64,000 nt of DNA from Paulinella micropora (GCA_019918135.1 WBZZ01000393.1:25001-89000); one strand, 5' to 3'. Positions 31,667 to 43,478 are shown, counted from the stretch's first letter. Numbers and translations are program-made. The notes: generated by a model not told the origin, from the sequence alone.

Positions 31667-33182
31667 ATGCCCACACACAACACGGAGGCGAACTAGATTT
31701 CAGCAGGACTGACTACATCAGTGCTTCTTATCGTTTGAATAAGCTTTCCCCTCGTGAGGGTTCTATTGATGTAACCGTAACTACCGCAGGAGGACAGGAA
31801 AGCAACTTTGACCTTATCAGTCGTCCGTTTAACTTGGCTCGTTCTGTTTTGAGTTTTTTTTCATTATGCTCCTGATGCGAAGGCGGCAAAGTACAATAAA
31901 TGCTTTATGGACTGCCTAGCCCCGATTAGGCAGATTCAATTGATTACGAGAGGTGGTGTTTATCTGTGCGACATTAACGAAGTCGGAAATATCACTAAGA
32001 TGATTTGGAAACCCGAAACCTCCATTGATGATTTACTTGCTTTGGAAAATCACGATAATGGAACTGGAGCTGGTTGTATGCTTCAAAAGTGTAATGCTAC
32101 AACTACATGTCAACCCGCTAGCGATGCTACAAGGTTGGCCGCATTACAAACAGCATTGACCGCTTCGGCAATAGCAGGAAATGCGGCGGGGCAAATTGAT
32201 ACGGGTATTGATGTTGCGAAGGCTCAGGTTTAGGCCGCATTAAAGGCTTGGATGGCACAACCCTCCACAAATGCCCGCCGACACGATGATGCCCTTATTG
32301 CGAATGAGACTGGTGTGAGTAAGTTCGTTAATGTTGCTTTTAATGAGGCTAAGTATTTCTCAGCTGGTACTGTTAATAATGCCAGCCCGAGTATCAATGT
32401 TAAGATTAATCTTGGAATGCTTTACAATACTATTTTCGCTCTGGAGAAAACTATTATGTTTCCAGAAATTTTGACTTTGCGGATTGTTTGGCAACAGACA
32501 CCCAAAATCTTTTATTATAACAATAATGCTCTTGCTGCTGGTGGAGGAGCGGTCGCGGTAGCTGATTCAAATGTTACTATTACTAATCTCAGCCTGTTCT
32601 TAGCTGTCGAGACTAACCCCGATGTCGTTCAATCAATTCAACAGAAGATTATGAGCCCCGAAGGTATGAGATTCAACATTGATTATTCTTATTTGTATAG
32701 GAACACTGTCGGAGTAGCTTCAACTTCTCAAAATGTTACTTAGATTTGACAGAGGCCGCGGACAGCGAATTAAGAAAATTCATCATTCTGTTTTCAACAC
32801 AACCGAAAATAAGAGCACTGCTTATGACAATAGCAATCTGCTTGGTTCTAAGGTCCAAACTTTTTATACCACACTAGACGGAGCACGACTTCAGGAATTC
32901 AATGTTGATTGTCAAACTGGAAACTAGAAGACTATATGTATCTTAAGCCGAAGTTGGATGAATAGCAATGTTTATCAATACAACTGGTTTTGGTGCGATA
33001 GCTTTGACAATACCCGCCCTCTGTGGAGCAAGGACCAAAATGAAATCAGTGGAATAAGTCTAGACACTGAGCGACGATGGGAGTTTATCGGAACCACTGC
33101 GAATATTGCGGCCAATCATTACACATTTGTCGTAACTCAGCAAGAAGTAAATGTCAGGAACGGCACCATTACTAGGACCTAA
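31667..33182 (+). pseudogene. Major capsid protein (double jelly roll)
   Basis: The hexon-like capsid protein. Recognisable stretches include DYISASYRLNKLSPREGSID near the N-terminus, FMDCLAPIRQIQLITRGGVYLCD, NVKINLGMLYNTIFALEKTI, and the C-terminal VYQYNWFWCDSFDN and NHYTFVVTQQEVNVRNG. These match Polinton-like virus capsid proteins in content and order. The gene is broken, with about four or more breaks. Confidence 0.7.
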
Positions 33183-33236
33183 GCAGAGGCAAGCCCCCGC
33201 ACCCCCCATCCGTTGAAGTAATATAAAAAAATTTAG

Positions 33237-33320
33237 ATTTATTTTTTTCATATAATATAGGAACTCTAACAAAACATTTTTTTGAGGTTGTAGGAGGTTT
33301 TTTGTAAAAAAAAAGCTCCT
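33237..33320 (+). promoter_or_regulatory. Promoter/leader of the receptor-binding-type gene
   Basis: TATAATATAGGAAC lies upstream of TTTTTTTGAGGTTGTAGGAGG and the returning arm GCTCCTA that overlaps the ATG at 33321. It repeats the pattern at 30739..30795. Confidence 0.6.
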
Positions 33321-34559
33321 ATGCACCAACGAAATTTGATAGCACAAGACCCTGACGGAGATTTCATAAATGTCAAAGTCGGCTACGATGGCAATGTTGA
33401 AACCAATAGTATGAAAACCGCTTTCGGCGAAGCATTGGTCGGTCAATTAACGCCAGTATTACAAGAGATTTTCCCATACACTATCAATACACGAATATGG
33501 ACATTAGCTCAAACTGATGCGACCATTTCATTTAATGCGAATATGGCCGAACTTAAAACAGATGTGAAGACGACCGCGAATGCTGTATTGACGAGTAAAA
33601 AAAGAATTAAATACAGAACAGGTATGGGAATTCTAACACGATTTACTGCTTTATGGACTACTGATGAAACGAAAGACTACAATTCATATATCGGCATAGG
33701 TGAAAGTGATTTTACTAATGGCTTCTATTTTTACAAAATAAAAGCGACTGGTATGAATATCGCCAGTGTTAAAGGTGGGGTGCCGACACTTATTCCCCAA
33801 GCGACATGGGATTACCCGTGTGATGGTACTAAAATTATGCCTATTATAGATTGGACCAAAGGGAATGTATTCCAGATTAAATTTCAATATCTTGGCTTTG
33901 GTGCTATAAGGTTCTACATAGAAAATCCATCAAGTGGAGAATTTCAGCTAGCTCATACAATAAAATATGCGAATGCGAACGTGGCTGTTAGTCTTTCAAA
34001 TACAACCCTACCTTTTTCGGCTATCAGAAATTATGGAACTGGTAATGCTAATCAAACATTAAAAACAGCCAGTTGTAGTATGTTTATTGAGGGCACTATT
34101 AATTCAAGCATATCAAACGAAGCGGAAGGTAGTGAGCCAGCGAGCACCACTGAAAGTCCTATTATTAGCATAAAAAATAAAACAACTTTTAATGGTGTGA
34201 CCAATTATTCAATTGTTTATCCATCTCTCGTGAGCATATCAAACGAAGACACCAAAGTTAATATAGTGCGCATTGTGAAAACAACTGGAGCACTTACTGG
34301 CGAGAACTTTGCGGATATTGATACCAAAACTTCAATCGTATCAAAGGATACCGCTGCGACTGCCATTGGTGGTGCCACTATAACGGATGTCATCCTTAAA
34401 CTTTATGTTAATGCTACTTCAAGCCAGCTTATTGACCTGTGAACTTACGACATACAACTCTCTCCTGGTGAAAATCTAACATTTTTACAAAAGTCTGTTT
34501 CGACTGTTAATAATGGAGGAAATGTGAGTGTTATAGTTAATTTCTTAGAAGATCAATGA
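33321..34559 (+). pseudogene. Virion surface (receptor-binding-type) protein
   Basis: The N-terminal ~85 residues (MHQRNLIAQDPDGDFINVKV) look like an attachment segment. They are followed by a beta-sandwich domain with the signature KKRIKYRTGMGILTRFTALW, IGIGESDFTNGFYFY and WDYPCDGTKIMPIIDW. I know this domain from phage and algal-virus structural proteins, where it decorates the particle. The gene follows the major capsid gene. It has about one break. Confidence 0.6.
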
Positions 34560-34924
34560 ACCTTTTGAAAAAGCTTCACAAAAACAAAAAAATAAAATAA
34601 AATTAATAAGTTTTGAGAAATCTCCACAATGTTCCTACAATTGAAGCTGTTTGAATATTTCTTTTTTTTAAGCTCGGGATAGTTGTCTAGAAATGGTTGC
34701 TTTGCCATCCATCTTAAGTATTGGGTATCAAATACGACCACATCGGCGACTGTCTTCCCCTTATATTTCCCCATAGGTATCTTTCCTTGTTCTTGAAGTT
34801 TCTTGTTTTCTGATTTGTATTCATTAATGTGTCCATCAATTACTTGCTTAATTTCTTGTAAAGTAAATGTTCTGTCTTTGTTGCTGACAGATAGCTGTTC
34901 AAATTTTTCACAAAGCTTTTGCAT
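34553..34924 (-). CDS. DUF3820-like small protein
   Basis: 123 residues from MQKLCEKFEQLS. The core GKIPMGKYKGKTVADVVVFD followed by YLRWMAKQPF is the DUF3820 signature, also found at the C-terminus of exonuclease X and in many virus proteins; it probably binds or processes nucleic acid. The upstream Met at 34972 is less likely. The C-terminus is hydrophobic and may be altered. It overlaps the previous gene end by a few bases on the opposite strand. Confidence 0.65.
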   Translation of the reverse strand: MQKLCEKFEQLSVSNKDRTFTLQEIKQVIDGHINEYKSENKKLQEQGKIPMGKYKGKTVADVVVFDTQYLRWMAKQPFLDNYPELKKKKYSNSFNCRNIVEISQNLLILFYFFVFVKLFQKVH

Positions 34925-34995
34925 CGGTGAGTGTAGAGTAGTGAGTATATAGTAGTGAGTATAAAAATACAAAAAAATTAAATAATTAATATAGG

Positions 34996-35680
34996 ATGTC
35001 CGAGTGGATTAAGTTTGTTAAGGCTTACTCCGCTAAGCATAACATAAGCTACAAGGAGGCATTGAAAAAGGCAGGTAAGGCATACAGAAGGAAGAAGGGA
35101 GGCAGTGCTGAGTTGTCGGAGGATGTCTATTTATCTTCATCAGAGAGAAAGGGTGCTGACGGTTGGAAGCCAGTCGCTAGCAAAGAAAAGTCAACGGTGT
35201 ATGAAAAAGATGGTAAGGCGATTGTGGCATTTAGAGGCTCGGTAGATAAGCGAGACTTACTCACAGATGTCGCATTAGTAAAGGGAGTATTGAAAAGAAC
35301 TCCGAGATATAAAGAAGAACAAAAGCTGGTTGACGAAGTGATAAAAATATGGTAAGGATAATGTAGAGCTGACGGGTCATAGCCTTGGAGGAACGATAGC
35401 GAAAGATTTAAGTAAGCAGACTGGCGTAAAGGCTACCACATACAACAAAGGCAGTAGCACAAGAGACCTAATTGAAGGAGTGATTGACCGAGTAGCTGCG
35501 AAAGTAAATCAGAAAGGGAAGAGGGCGAAGACTGCGAAGCTAACCACGAACTATCGAACTAAGTATGACCCTGTGTCCTTGTTAGGGGCTACGGCTGTTG
35601 TTCCTTAGTTAGTCAAACCGACGAGGGGAATTCATACGATTAGAAGTTTTAAAGGTAAAGGTAAAAAAATATATCTATAA
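34996..35680 (+). pseudogene. Class 3 lipase-like (alpha/beta hydrolase) protein
   Basis: The N-terminus (WIKFVKAYSAKHNISYKEAL) resembles a short virion-targeting segment seen in Polinton-like virus proteins. It is followed by the lipase core: KAIVAFRGSVDKRDLLTDV (strand and oxyanion) and ELTGHSLGGTIAKDLS with the nucleophile elbow GHSLGG, then YDPVSLLG holding the Asp. Lipases help such viruses cross membranes. The gene has about one or two breaks. Confidence 0.75.
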
Positions 35681-35700
35681 AGTTTTTATTGTCAGTTCAT

Positions 35701-38700
35701 TTAGTATCCAAACGGCCTAGTTTCAATCGCATTGTCTACAATACCTATAATATTTCTTTTGGTGTAAGTAAAGCTGAATATTTTTTCTAAGTATTCAATC
35801 GTTATTTTTTTCTGTTGTTTATCTCTTGTTATCTTGCTGTTTTCTACAATAACAACTTTACCAGATTTTTCAATTCGTTTAGCAATCAATTTTTCTTCCT
35901 GAGACTTAAGCAACTCTAACAATTCATTCTTGCCGTTCTCAATAAGGTCGCTGCTACTAATACCAAGTCCGCAACTAATGACACTTAGCATATTTGGTAA
36001 ATTTAATGATTTATTGTTTTCATAATTCATACTAAAGCCTTTGACTTTCATACTTGCTTTGCCGTTATCTAATACATATCCATAACACTTTGGCCCGCCT
36101 CCGATAAAGGTCATAATCTTTGCTCCGTGTAGTTCGTCTGTCCATTCGCCTAACAACTTACCCGTTTTCACATCTGTTTCGCCTTTCGTTAAGTCTGTTG
36201 TGTATATGACACTGTCAGTATCGTGGTATAGAATTCGGTTGCCTAGTTTGTCCATCATCTCATATAGTCTAATCCTCGCGTGGCAAGTCGTAAATAAAGC
36301 AACTACAATATTTGTTTTCACGGGGTCGCTTACCGCATCCTGTTTAAGGTCATAACTCGCTTCTATTATTTTGCCGTTGATAATGTTTATGTTTATGTTA
36401 TCGACTGACTTATCGCTCATTAACTTGTATAAGGTATCTTTGTCTTTTATCATTTTGTTTTTAGTTTTGTTTTGCTTTTCGCCAAACTTGCCCCACAGGC
36501 TATTCAAGCACAACTTAGCACCCGCTCGCCGTCCTGGGTTTTCTTCTATTTTGTTTTCGTCCATCTTAATACTCATCTTGACTTCCATACTGTCAATGTA
36601 GTTTCTTTTTTGTTCCTGTGTAATACATCCATCAGGATATCCGCTTGACTCTTGTTTAACCTTTAAGAAAGTTTTTATGTAATCTTTGAAAAGGCTACTG
36701 CTCTGCTCCTTCCAGTGCCATACCTCATATACCTTAATTAGCTTGTAGCCTTTGTCTAAGTCCTTGTAGATTTCGGGTGTTGCCCAAGTGCCAGTTATTG
36801 CTCGCTCGTTATCGGTGTGCTTACATTCATCCTTTTGTTCGGTCATTCCGCACTTGTCGCATAAGTAATACATTAGTTTTCCTCTATCAGCCTTAGGTAA
36901 AACGGGATGAAGTAATTTTCTAGGTGGTAGCATCTTAACCTTAGACACTCCGAAATATTCTCTGTTTATGATTTTGTTTTTCATATCTTTTCGGTCGTCG
37001 TCGTTACTGGGTCTAATGATTTCGTGATGCCCGCTAGGGTAAAGGTCGTAAAACATAACGGTAGGATACAGGGAGCATATGTCGATGTATTTCGCGTATT
37101 CATTGTTGTGCTGTGCTTTCCAATACAATGTTAGAGCATCCGTTCTACCCCCAAACATTGCCTCTCGCGGGTTAAGTCCTTCCTGTTCAGTAATTCGTTC
37201 ATTAGTATCTTCCGCTAGGCTTTCACTCGTTTTCATTAATCTCCATTCACATTTCCAGATAGATACTAGTTTGCTGACTTGTTTGCTTAGTTCTTTTTCT
37301 CGTCTCATTGTTGCCTTGTATAGTTCACCCATCGTCTTATTCTTCTTAGTGTTAATTGTATTACCATTAAAGCACTTTGGACATCCATGCCAGAGACATC
37401 CGTGAAATTCGTAAGCGGTTTTTGTCTTTTCATCCCAGCCATCTACATACGCATTTGAATTGCCAATACGAAACATCTTTTCACCACCATTGAATGCGTG
37501 TTTGATATCCGTTTGGTCTAACCTGCTTCTGTAGGCTATCCATTCAACACAAGCGAGAGGTAATCCTGTTTTGCTTCTCCGCCTTCAACACAGCAATTGA
37601 ATTCTCTAGCATAAACTTAGCCCGATACAAAGCCATAACACAACTCGCAATAGTTGTATATTGAAACGGGTCAATACCGAATTCTAGAAACTGCTTTCTA
37701 AAATCCATATATCCCCTTCTCAATATATCAACATCGCTATGACAGTATTCCGCAATTTCCTTACGCATATCAAATGTTGTGTTTTTTTGGCTTTCATACC
37801 ATTCTAAGAATTCCGCTCTCTTCTTATCTTTCATAGTGTCGTAGCCTTAGTGCTTCTTATGAGGCATAACACCAACATAGTTTTTGTTCTTATCCGTGTT
37901 GAAAAAGTGAGGAAAGAAACTATTTTTAAGTTCTTTCAATCCGAATGTCTTAGGAAATTCGGACAGAGGCATAGTCAAGAAACTGAGACTATCAATGAAG
38001 CGGTATTTCTTCAAAGTCATCATCATAATCTTTCCGCCTTGATAAATGACAAATGGTGCCTGCTCGTTATCAACTAACAACTTAAGAATAAACTGACAGT
38101 CATATCCGCGACTGTTATGAGCAATGAATGTAAAGCCGTTGTGCTTAGATTCAAAAGCACACTTACAGAATTCATCAATGTTCTTATGGATAACTGGTGG
38201 TTCCTTAGCATCGTAATACTGGCTTTCCGAATGACTAATAATGTGCTCGCCAGTATCCTGTGTCGCTTCAAAGTCAAAGAATATGTATTTCTCTGAAAAA
38301 GGCAATATGTCTTTCTTCACGATTTCACATTGGTGTTCAAGTGGTTTCAGTTCCTTACAATTACGGCATTTCGCATAACCGCATTTGTGTTCGTCCTTTC
38401 TCCTGTAACTAAGTCCGCACGAAAGACATTTCGCTTTGATATCGCAGTTCGTCTTCTTGTGGTTATTGAAACATACAGTGTTAGGAAACTTTCTATTACA
38501 CGAATAGCAATCAGTCCAATTGTTTCTATCGTTAATACCCTTGCAGTCTTTGGTTTCGCAGATATTACATTTAGATTCGCAAGCATGTCTCTTTTGAAAT
38601 CCTCTTAAGCACAACTCACAGAAGTTTTCTTTACCTACCATAGACTTCATATTGGTTATGGCATCGTAGTGGTTCTCTGTCTTAAGTATGTAAAGGTTCG

Positions 38701-39711
38701 TAAGTCGTTTGCCAGCCTCATCAAGTAAATCTGTCTTATAAACAATCTTGTCAGGAAATTCAACAATAACCAGATTGTATTTAATGTGGCTAGTAAAAGT
38801 TTTAATTTCAGGAATACCGCACACATCCTGAATGACTTTCGCATCTTCGTGCAACTTAATAGCAATCTCTTCCTGTATCTTTCGTCCCATCCTTATTACT
38901 TTGAATTTTTCGTGTTTTTCTTTTTTTGCTTTTACTACAACAATTGCTCTTGCTAAGCATATGTTGTCTGTATTATTAATTTGAATTACCCCTTTCTTTT
39001 TATATACATCCAGCTTATTAATTACTGAAGTCTAGTCCATCCTGTCCGCATTTCAACAGATTTCAAAACGAACCTAAACTTAGCCATATTAGATCCCTTT
39101 TCGTCTGTATAAAGGCTTTCATTGCTTTGAAATAATGCTGACAATCATTCCAAAACATCTCTGACAGAAATCCGATTGATAGTATTCAAACCCGTAGATA
39201 CCGCTCCATAGTAATCTACAAACTTGATACTTACACTAACCATACTACTTTGCATCTGTCTTTTGATAAAGTCATTCAGTATTATCTCAATGAACTGTAG
39301 AATATCATTCATGCTGAAAGAAGTGAAGTTTTCAGTAAGTTTAACCCAATACTGGCTTTCATTAATACCTAGCACGTGCTTCTTTCTATCAACATGTTTG
39401 ATTTAGTAGTTCGCATACCGCATTAGGTCTTTCACCTTTTCTTTTCTTTCTCTTACTTTCGCGTCAAACTGCGGTTGTTCATCTACTAGTAAGGGTGGTG
39501 CTTCTGGCATAGCGTGAAAGTAAACAGCACCTCTTACTCGGTTCAAGTAATTCTGGGCCGTTGTTGTATCCACCTTATAATTTCTTTTATACCCCTCAGG
39601 TATTATGTAAAGCACATTATGACCCCTGACCCTTTTGATTTCATAATTAATTTTTTGTTCCCTAAATCTGTCCAACCTATAATGTATACCGTTGTAAGTG
39701 TGTGTCTCCAT
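35701..39711 (-). pseudogene. Protein-primed family B DNA polymerase
   Basis: The replicative polymerase of the Polinton, on the minus strand at the right end. The N-terminal part carries a Cys/His-rich region (CELCLRGFQKRHAC, CNICETKDC, CLSCGLSYRRKDEHKC). The exonuclease motif is IFFDFEATQDTGEH. Palm motifs are YIDICSLYPTVMF (A), KLCLNSLWGKFGE (B) and ILYHDTDSVIY (C, DTDS), with an HGCLWHGCPKC block typical of the protein-primed group between exonuclease and palm. Broken, about five breaks. Confidence 0.85.
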
Positions 39712-39880
39712 CGTTGGTCGGTGTATATATAGGAAAATATTTTTTTCAAAAATAAAAATTAATTATCTCAATTGTCTGCCCCCCGCCGTGGTCCTCCGTG
39801 TGCCTCCGTGTCTATATATATGGGGGCCCCTGTGTTTAGATTGAAATTAGGGCGGGGCGGGCGGTGCGGGCGGTAAACCC

Positions 39881-40114
39881 CTACAACCCCGCTTGGGGGT
39901 GCGGGGGCTTGCCCCCGCTGTGTATGTTTGATTTCATATGTCTTGCTTTGCTACTCCTATTTATTTCAACTCCGCATTCACACTTAAATGTTTTCTTCTT
40001 CCAATTCCTTTTCTTTTCTTTTTTGATTTCTTTTGTTTCCTTATCATAATTAACTTTCCATTCATCATACTTTGGTTTTAATTTTTCCTCGTGGTATTTC
40101 TTTGCTTCTGCCAT
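39881..40114 (-). CDS. Small C2H2-type zinc finger protein
   Basis: 77 residues. A Lys/Glu-rich helix (MAEAKKYHEEKLKPKYDEWK) is followed by one zinc finger, FKCECGVEINRSSKARHMKSNIH. Single C2H2 proteins of this kind are common in Polinton-like viruses and may act as transcription factors. It is the last gene before the right inverted repeat. Confidence 0.5.
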   Translation of the reverse strand: MAEAKKYHEEKLKPKYDEWKVNYDKETKEIKKEKKRNWKKKTFKCECGVEINRSSKARHMKSNIHSGGKPPHPQAGL

Positions 40115-40329
40115 TGCTTGTTCTTGGGTTCTTCGTTTTCCAATATTAAAATCTTAAACATTGTTTTAACTCCTTCTCTCCATTGAACTTTTACCATCGG
40201 CCATTTTCATTATTTTTTATCATAATACATCCTTTTGAAATCGTAAACATACGACTTGCCGTTTGTCATCGTGTCGTCGTTTGTTATCGTGTATGTGTCT
40301 TTATATTTTAACGGTAATATTTTAAATAT

Positions 40330-40421
40330 TAATATCCGTTGCCATTTTGTCCCTGCGGGCCGGCCGTGTGTGTCTCTGTGGTGGGGTGGGGTATGTCTTG
40401 GAAGTGCGACCCTATACTACT
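40330..40421. repeat. Polinton right terminal inverted repeat
   Basis: 92 bp, reverse complement of the left repeat, ending CCCTATACTACT at the outer edge and followed by the TTTGCC duplication at 40422..40427. Confidence 0.9.
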
Positions 40422-40542
40422 TTTGCCTCAAAGTTTTTTGCATTGTAGTTTACACCTTGCGCTATTTTCTTTCCACCAACACACTTTTCTATTTTCTTTC
40501 CCACACAAAAAATACTTTTTGATTCCACTTACGCACTGTCTC

Positions 40543-40555
40543 TCTCTGTGTGAGC

Positions 40556-40598
<43 letters not shown>

Positions 40599-40888
40599 CG
40601 TCTGCCTGTCTCTCTGTCTCTCTGTCTCTCTGTCTCTCTGTCTGTCAGTCTTCCTGTCTCTCGTCCGTCTCTGTCTGCCTGCCTGTCTGTCTGTCTGCCT
40701 GTCTGTCTATGCGTGTGTGTGTGTGTGTGTTTGTGTGTGTTTGTCTGTGTGTGTGTGTGTGTGTGTCTGTCTGTCTGTCTCTCTGTCTGCCTATCTGTAT
40801 ATGTGTGTTTGTGTGTGTGTGAGTGAGTGTGTGTCTGTGTGTGTATGTGTGTGCATGTGTGTCTATGTATGTATGTATGTATGTATGT
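40543..40888. repeat. (TG)n / (CTGT)n microsatellite
   Basis: Long interrupted TG, CTGT and TATG repeat between the Polinton and the virus-like block. Frames here read as Cys/Val/Leu-rich strings and are not genes. Confidence 0.9.
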
Positions 40889-41340
40889 ACATACGAGCAG
40901 AAGAATTGTCGATAGGCCTGATAAAACAGGATGCCATTTTTGCCGAGGTGGGATAATCTATTGCCTTTTTGTCACGGCACGTGCAGGGAAAAGTGGCATT
41001 TGCAAATACACAACCACAACTTGCTCTGGTGGCGCCAGGTGGCAGGAAACACCTGATTTTTGTGGCGGCAGGATTCTGGAATTTTTTGGCAGCCAAACTT
41101 TGCGGCTTTCCCCTGCACTCAATCGTGGCCCGTTGAAGTCGGGGAGAGTGGCAATCGATTGTTCAGGCCAAGCACTATCAGAATACACAATAAAAACTTT
41201 TCAGGTAGGCGGTGGCACCGGACCCCCACCCACAAGTGTGAGTCTTCTTATTTTTTTGGATAAATACCAGCCACTATTTTTTTTTGTAAAAAACCGACGA
41301 TTTGCGAAACGCCAAACCCTTGCGGTTTCTGTTCTTGGCG

Positions 41341-42414
41341 ATGACTACTGAGGAGGTGGATGCAGTACACACGATTGTAGCTCTGCGTGCTGCAGCCGCC
41401 CCAGGAAATCATCCTCCTGACCAGGAACAGCAAGGCACTGGCATGTTGTCGCCTGTCCCTGCGCACAGATCCAATAGCGCGGACACACTGCCAAACGACA
41501 CCCCTCCTGCCTCTCCATGTGAGGAACAGAGAGTGCAAGTCGAACGCAAGCATCCAGTGGATCCAGATCCGCCAGCCGACTCGTCAGCCGACTTGTCAGA
41601 CGACTCGTCAGACGACGAGCCTCTTGTGCATGCTAGTGTGGGGTCTCTCACTAATCGCTCATACCTCTGGCTGATGATCGACCCCTGGCATGAGCACCAC
41701 GCGCCTGACGAGATCGTGTTTGGTCTCAACTTCAACCGCAAGGACGTAGAGAAGGCACCGACCGTGCAGATCGTGAGGAAGCTAGCTGAATTCCTCAGCG
41801 AGCACAAGGGCAAGGCCGGTGCGATGCGCCGGCGCCACGTCCGGGCTGCCCAAAACGACGCGGCAGACCGCGTCGCCAAGTACGACACGTTGGTGTACGA
41901 GCTGGGCCGTGAGCCCACTGCCGAAGAGAAAGAGCGTGCGGGCGCCTACCCCGACGCGTTCTACCCGCAAGACGGCGAGAACGATGTTAAGAAGGGCACT
42001 GGCGCGGTGCTACGGGAACGTGGCAATGGGCTGCGCGACTGCGTGACCCAGAGCTATCTCAACTTGATACCGCGCGCCGCTACCAAGAAGTCATCCTACC
42101 GTAGGCGCCTGGCCAAGTCAGCGCACACAGCGAGCGTCGCGGCCTTCTGTAAGGAGAGCGCCTCTGCCGAATGGCACACTGACGACAACGGCAAGGTGTG
42201 GCGGCCGCGACTGCTCAAGGGAGTGGGATTCAACGACATCATCAAGGGTAGGGTCAAGGGGAATCTACTCGTCGCGTCGGACGGGCACTGCGTCGCACTA
42301 CAAGGCAGGAAGATCCTGAACGCAGGCTCTTATAGGGAGATGTCCCTCACGCGCTCGAACCTGATCAGCGTAGGCATCAAAGACGGACACTTGCTCGAAG
42401 TGGCTAGGTTGTAA
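41341..42414 (+). CDS. Orphan protein of the virus-like block
   Basis: 357 residues from MTTEEVDAVHTIVALRAAAA (an in-frame upstream start at 41302 is possible). Residues ~25-100 are acidic and Ser/Asp/Pro-rich, with a short PADSSADLSDDSSDDEP repeat. The rest is a folded-looking domain (YLWLMIDPWHEHHAPDEIVF ... YREMSLTRSNLISVGIKDG) with a basic helix near residues 175-190. No family recognised. Convergent with the next minus-strand gene, across the hairpin array. Confidence 0.6.
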   Translation: MTTEEVDAVHTIVALRAAAAPGNHPPDQEQQGTGMLSPVPAHRSNSADTLPNDTPPASPCEEQRVQVERKHPVDPDPPADSSADLSDDSSDDEPLVHASVGSLTNRSYLWLMIDPWHEHHAPDEIVFGLNFNRKDVEKAPTVQIVRKLAEFLSEHKGKAGAMRRRHVRAAQNDAADRVAKYDTLVYELGREPTAEEKERAGAYPDAFYPQDGENDVKKGTGAVLRERGNGLRDCVTQSYLNLIPRAATKKSSYRRRLAKSAHTASVAAFCKESASAEWHTDDNGKVWRPRLLKGVGFNDIIKGRVKGNLLVASDGHCVALQGRKILNAGSYREMSLTRSNLISVGIKDGHLLEVARL

Positions 42415-42503
42415 CCTTTTTCTCTGTCTCTCTCTATCGTCTGGTTGTTATTAAAAGTATATATCTGGTCCTGTTTGCAATTTCCAGTGAAATCTCACAG
42501 TCT

Positions 42504-43329
42504 GGGCCTTTTGTTAGAATTTGGCTTGTATAGAGGCTGATTTCTGACAAAAGGCCCAGCTTTCATTTTTCCCGGGAAAAGGGAAAAAAGATGTGTGTGG
42601 GGGGGGGAGGAGGGAGGGGGGAGGGAGGAGGGAGGGAGGGAGGGAGGGAGGACACCGCCTAACTGATCAGTGGCGATCGCAACTTAGCCGTCTTGTGGTG
42701 GGTGCCCCCTCCTCCCTTTTTTTTCCTATTTCCCCGTGAAAATGACACAGTCTGGGCCTTTTGTAGGAATTTAGGCTAGTATACAGGCTGATTTCTGACA
42801 AAAGGCCCGCTACTAACCGTCTGGTGGTGGGTGCCACCCCCCCTCATCCATTATTTTTCCCCGGGAAATCGCACAGTCTGGGCCTTTTGATAGAAATCCG
42901 GCTAGTATACAGGCTGATTTCTGACAAAAGGCCCGCTACTTGAACTGTCTGGTGGTGGGTGCCACCCCCCCCTTCCTTATTTTTTTCCCTGGAAATCTCA
43001 CTGTCTGGGCCTTTTGATAGAAATCCGGCTAGTATAGGGGGCTGGTTGGTGACAAAAGGCCCACCATCCTGTGAATTTTGGGCGGTGGGTGCCACTTCCC
43101 GGGAAAATGTCACAGTCTGGGCCTTTTGATGGAATTCCTGCTTGTATACGGGCTCGTTGCCATCAAAAGGCCCGGAGTCTGGGAAATCTGCCTGGTTCAG
43201 CGGCTGGTCTGGGCCTTTTGATGGAAATGAGCTTGTATGAGACTGGATTTTGATGAAAAGGCCCAGAAAAATTCCGGGCCTTTTGATGGCAATCAGCTTG
43301 TATGAGACTGGATTTTGATTAAAAGGCCC
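42504..43329. repeat. Array of seven GGGCCTTTTG hairpins
   Basis: Seven units of 54-56 bp at 42504..42557, 42754..42808, 42880..42934, 43007..43062, 43119..43173, 43211..43264 and 43276..43329. Each starts GGGCCTTTTG and ends with CAAAAGGCCC or a close variant, forming a stem with a ~30-nt loop that keeps a GGCT(A/T)GTAT core. Spacers often contain GGTGGTGGGTGCCACCCCCC. The array lies between the 3' ends of two convergent genes. It could be an origin, a cluster of small-RNA hairpins or a spread palindromic element. Confidence 0.8.
42597..42652. repeat. G/A-rich (GGGA)n tract
   Basis: Purine tract of G runs and GGGA units between hairpins 1 and 2, with G-quadruplex potential. Confidence 0.8.
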
Positions 43330-43478
43330 AGAAAGTGGTTGGGGTTGCTTTAGCGGTAGGGGGCTGCGAGGGCGGAGAGGGTGGCGAGCGCCCCCCGCTG
43401 GCGACCTTTGGCCCAGGGGAAGGGGGAGTGGTTGCTATACGTGAATAGTGACATATACACTTTGCTTTTATTGAATAA

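Larger units (their letters stand above)
11666..40421. mobile_element. Polinton / Polinton-like virus fossil
   Basis: The element spans 28.8 kb, or about 20.6 kb without the copia insertion. It has terminal inverted repeats and a 6-bp target duplication. Its parts include rve integrase, packaging ATPase, adenain-like protease, penton, double-jelly-roll capsid, protein-primed PolB, lipase, fibre and receptor-binding-type proteins. It is broken in many genes (about a dozen breaks or more) and so is an old copy, though its ends remain sharp. The S74 fibre, lipase and DUF3820-like genes place it nearer the Polinton-like viruses than textbook animal Polintons, while the integrase and 6-bp duplication are Polinton traits. 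Confidence 0.9.

Noticed and set aside
42504-43329. CRISPR-like array of GGGCCTTTTG repeats
   Set aside because: Each unit is itself an inverted repeat with variable spacing and there are no cas genes; a hairpin array explains it better.
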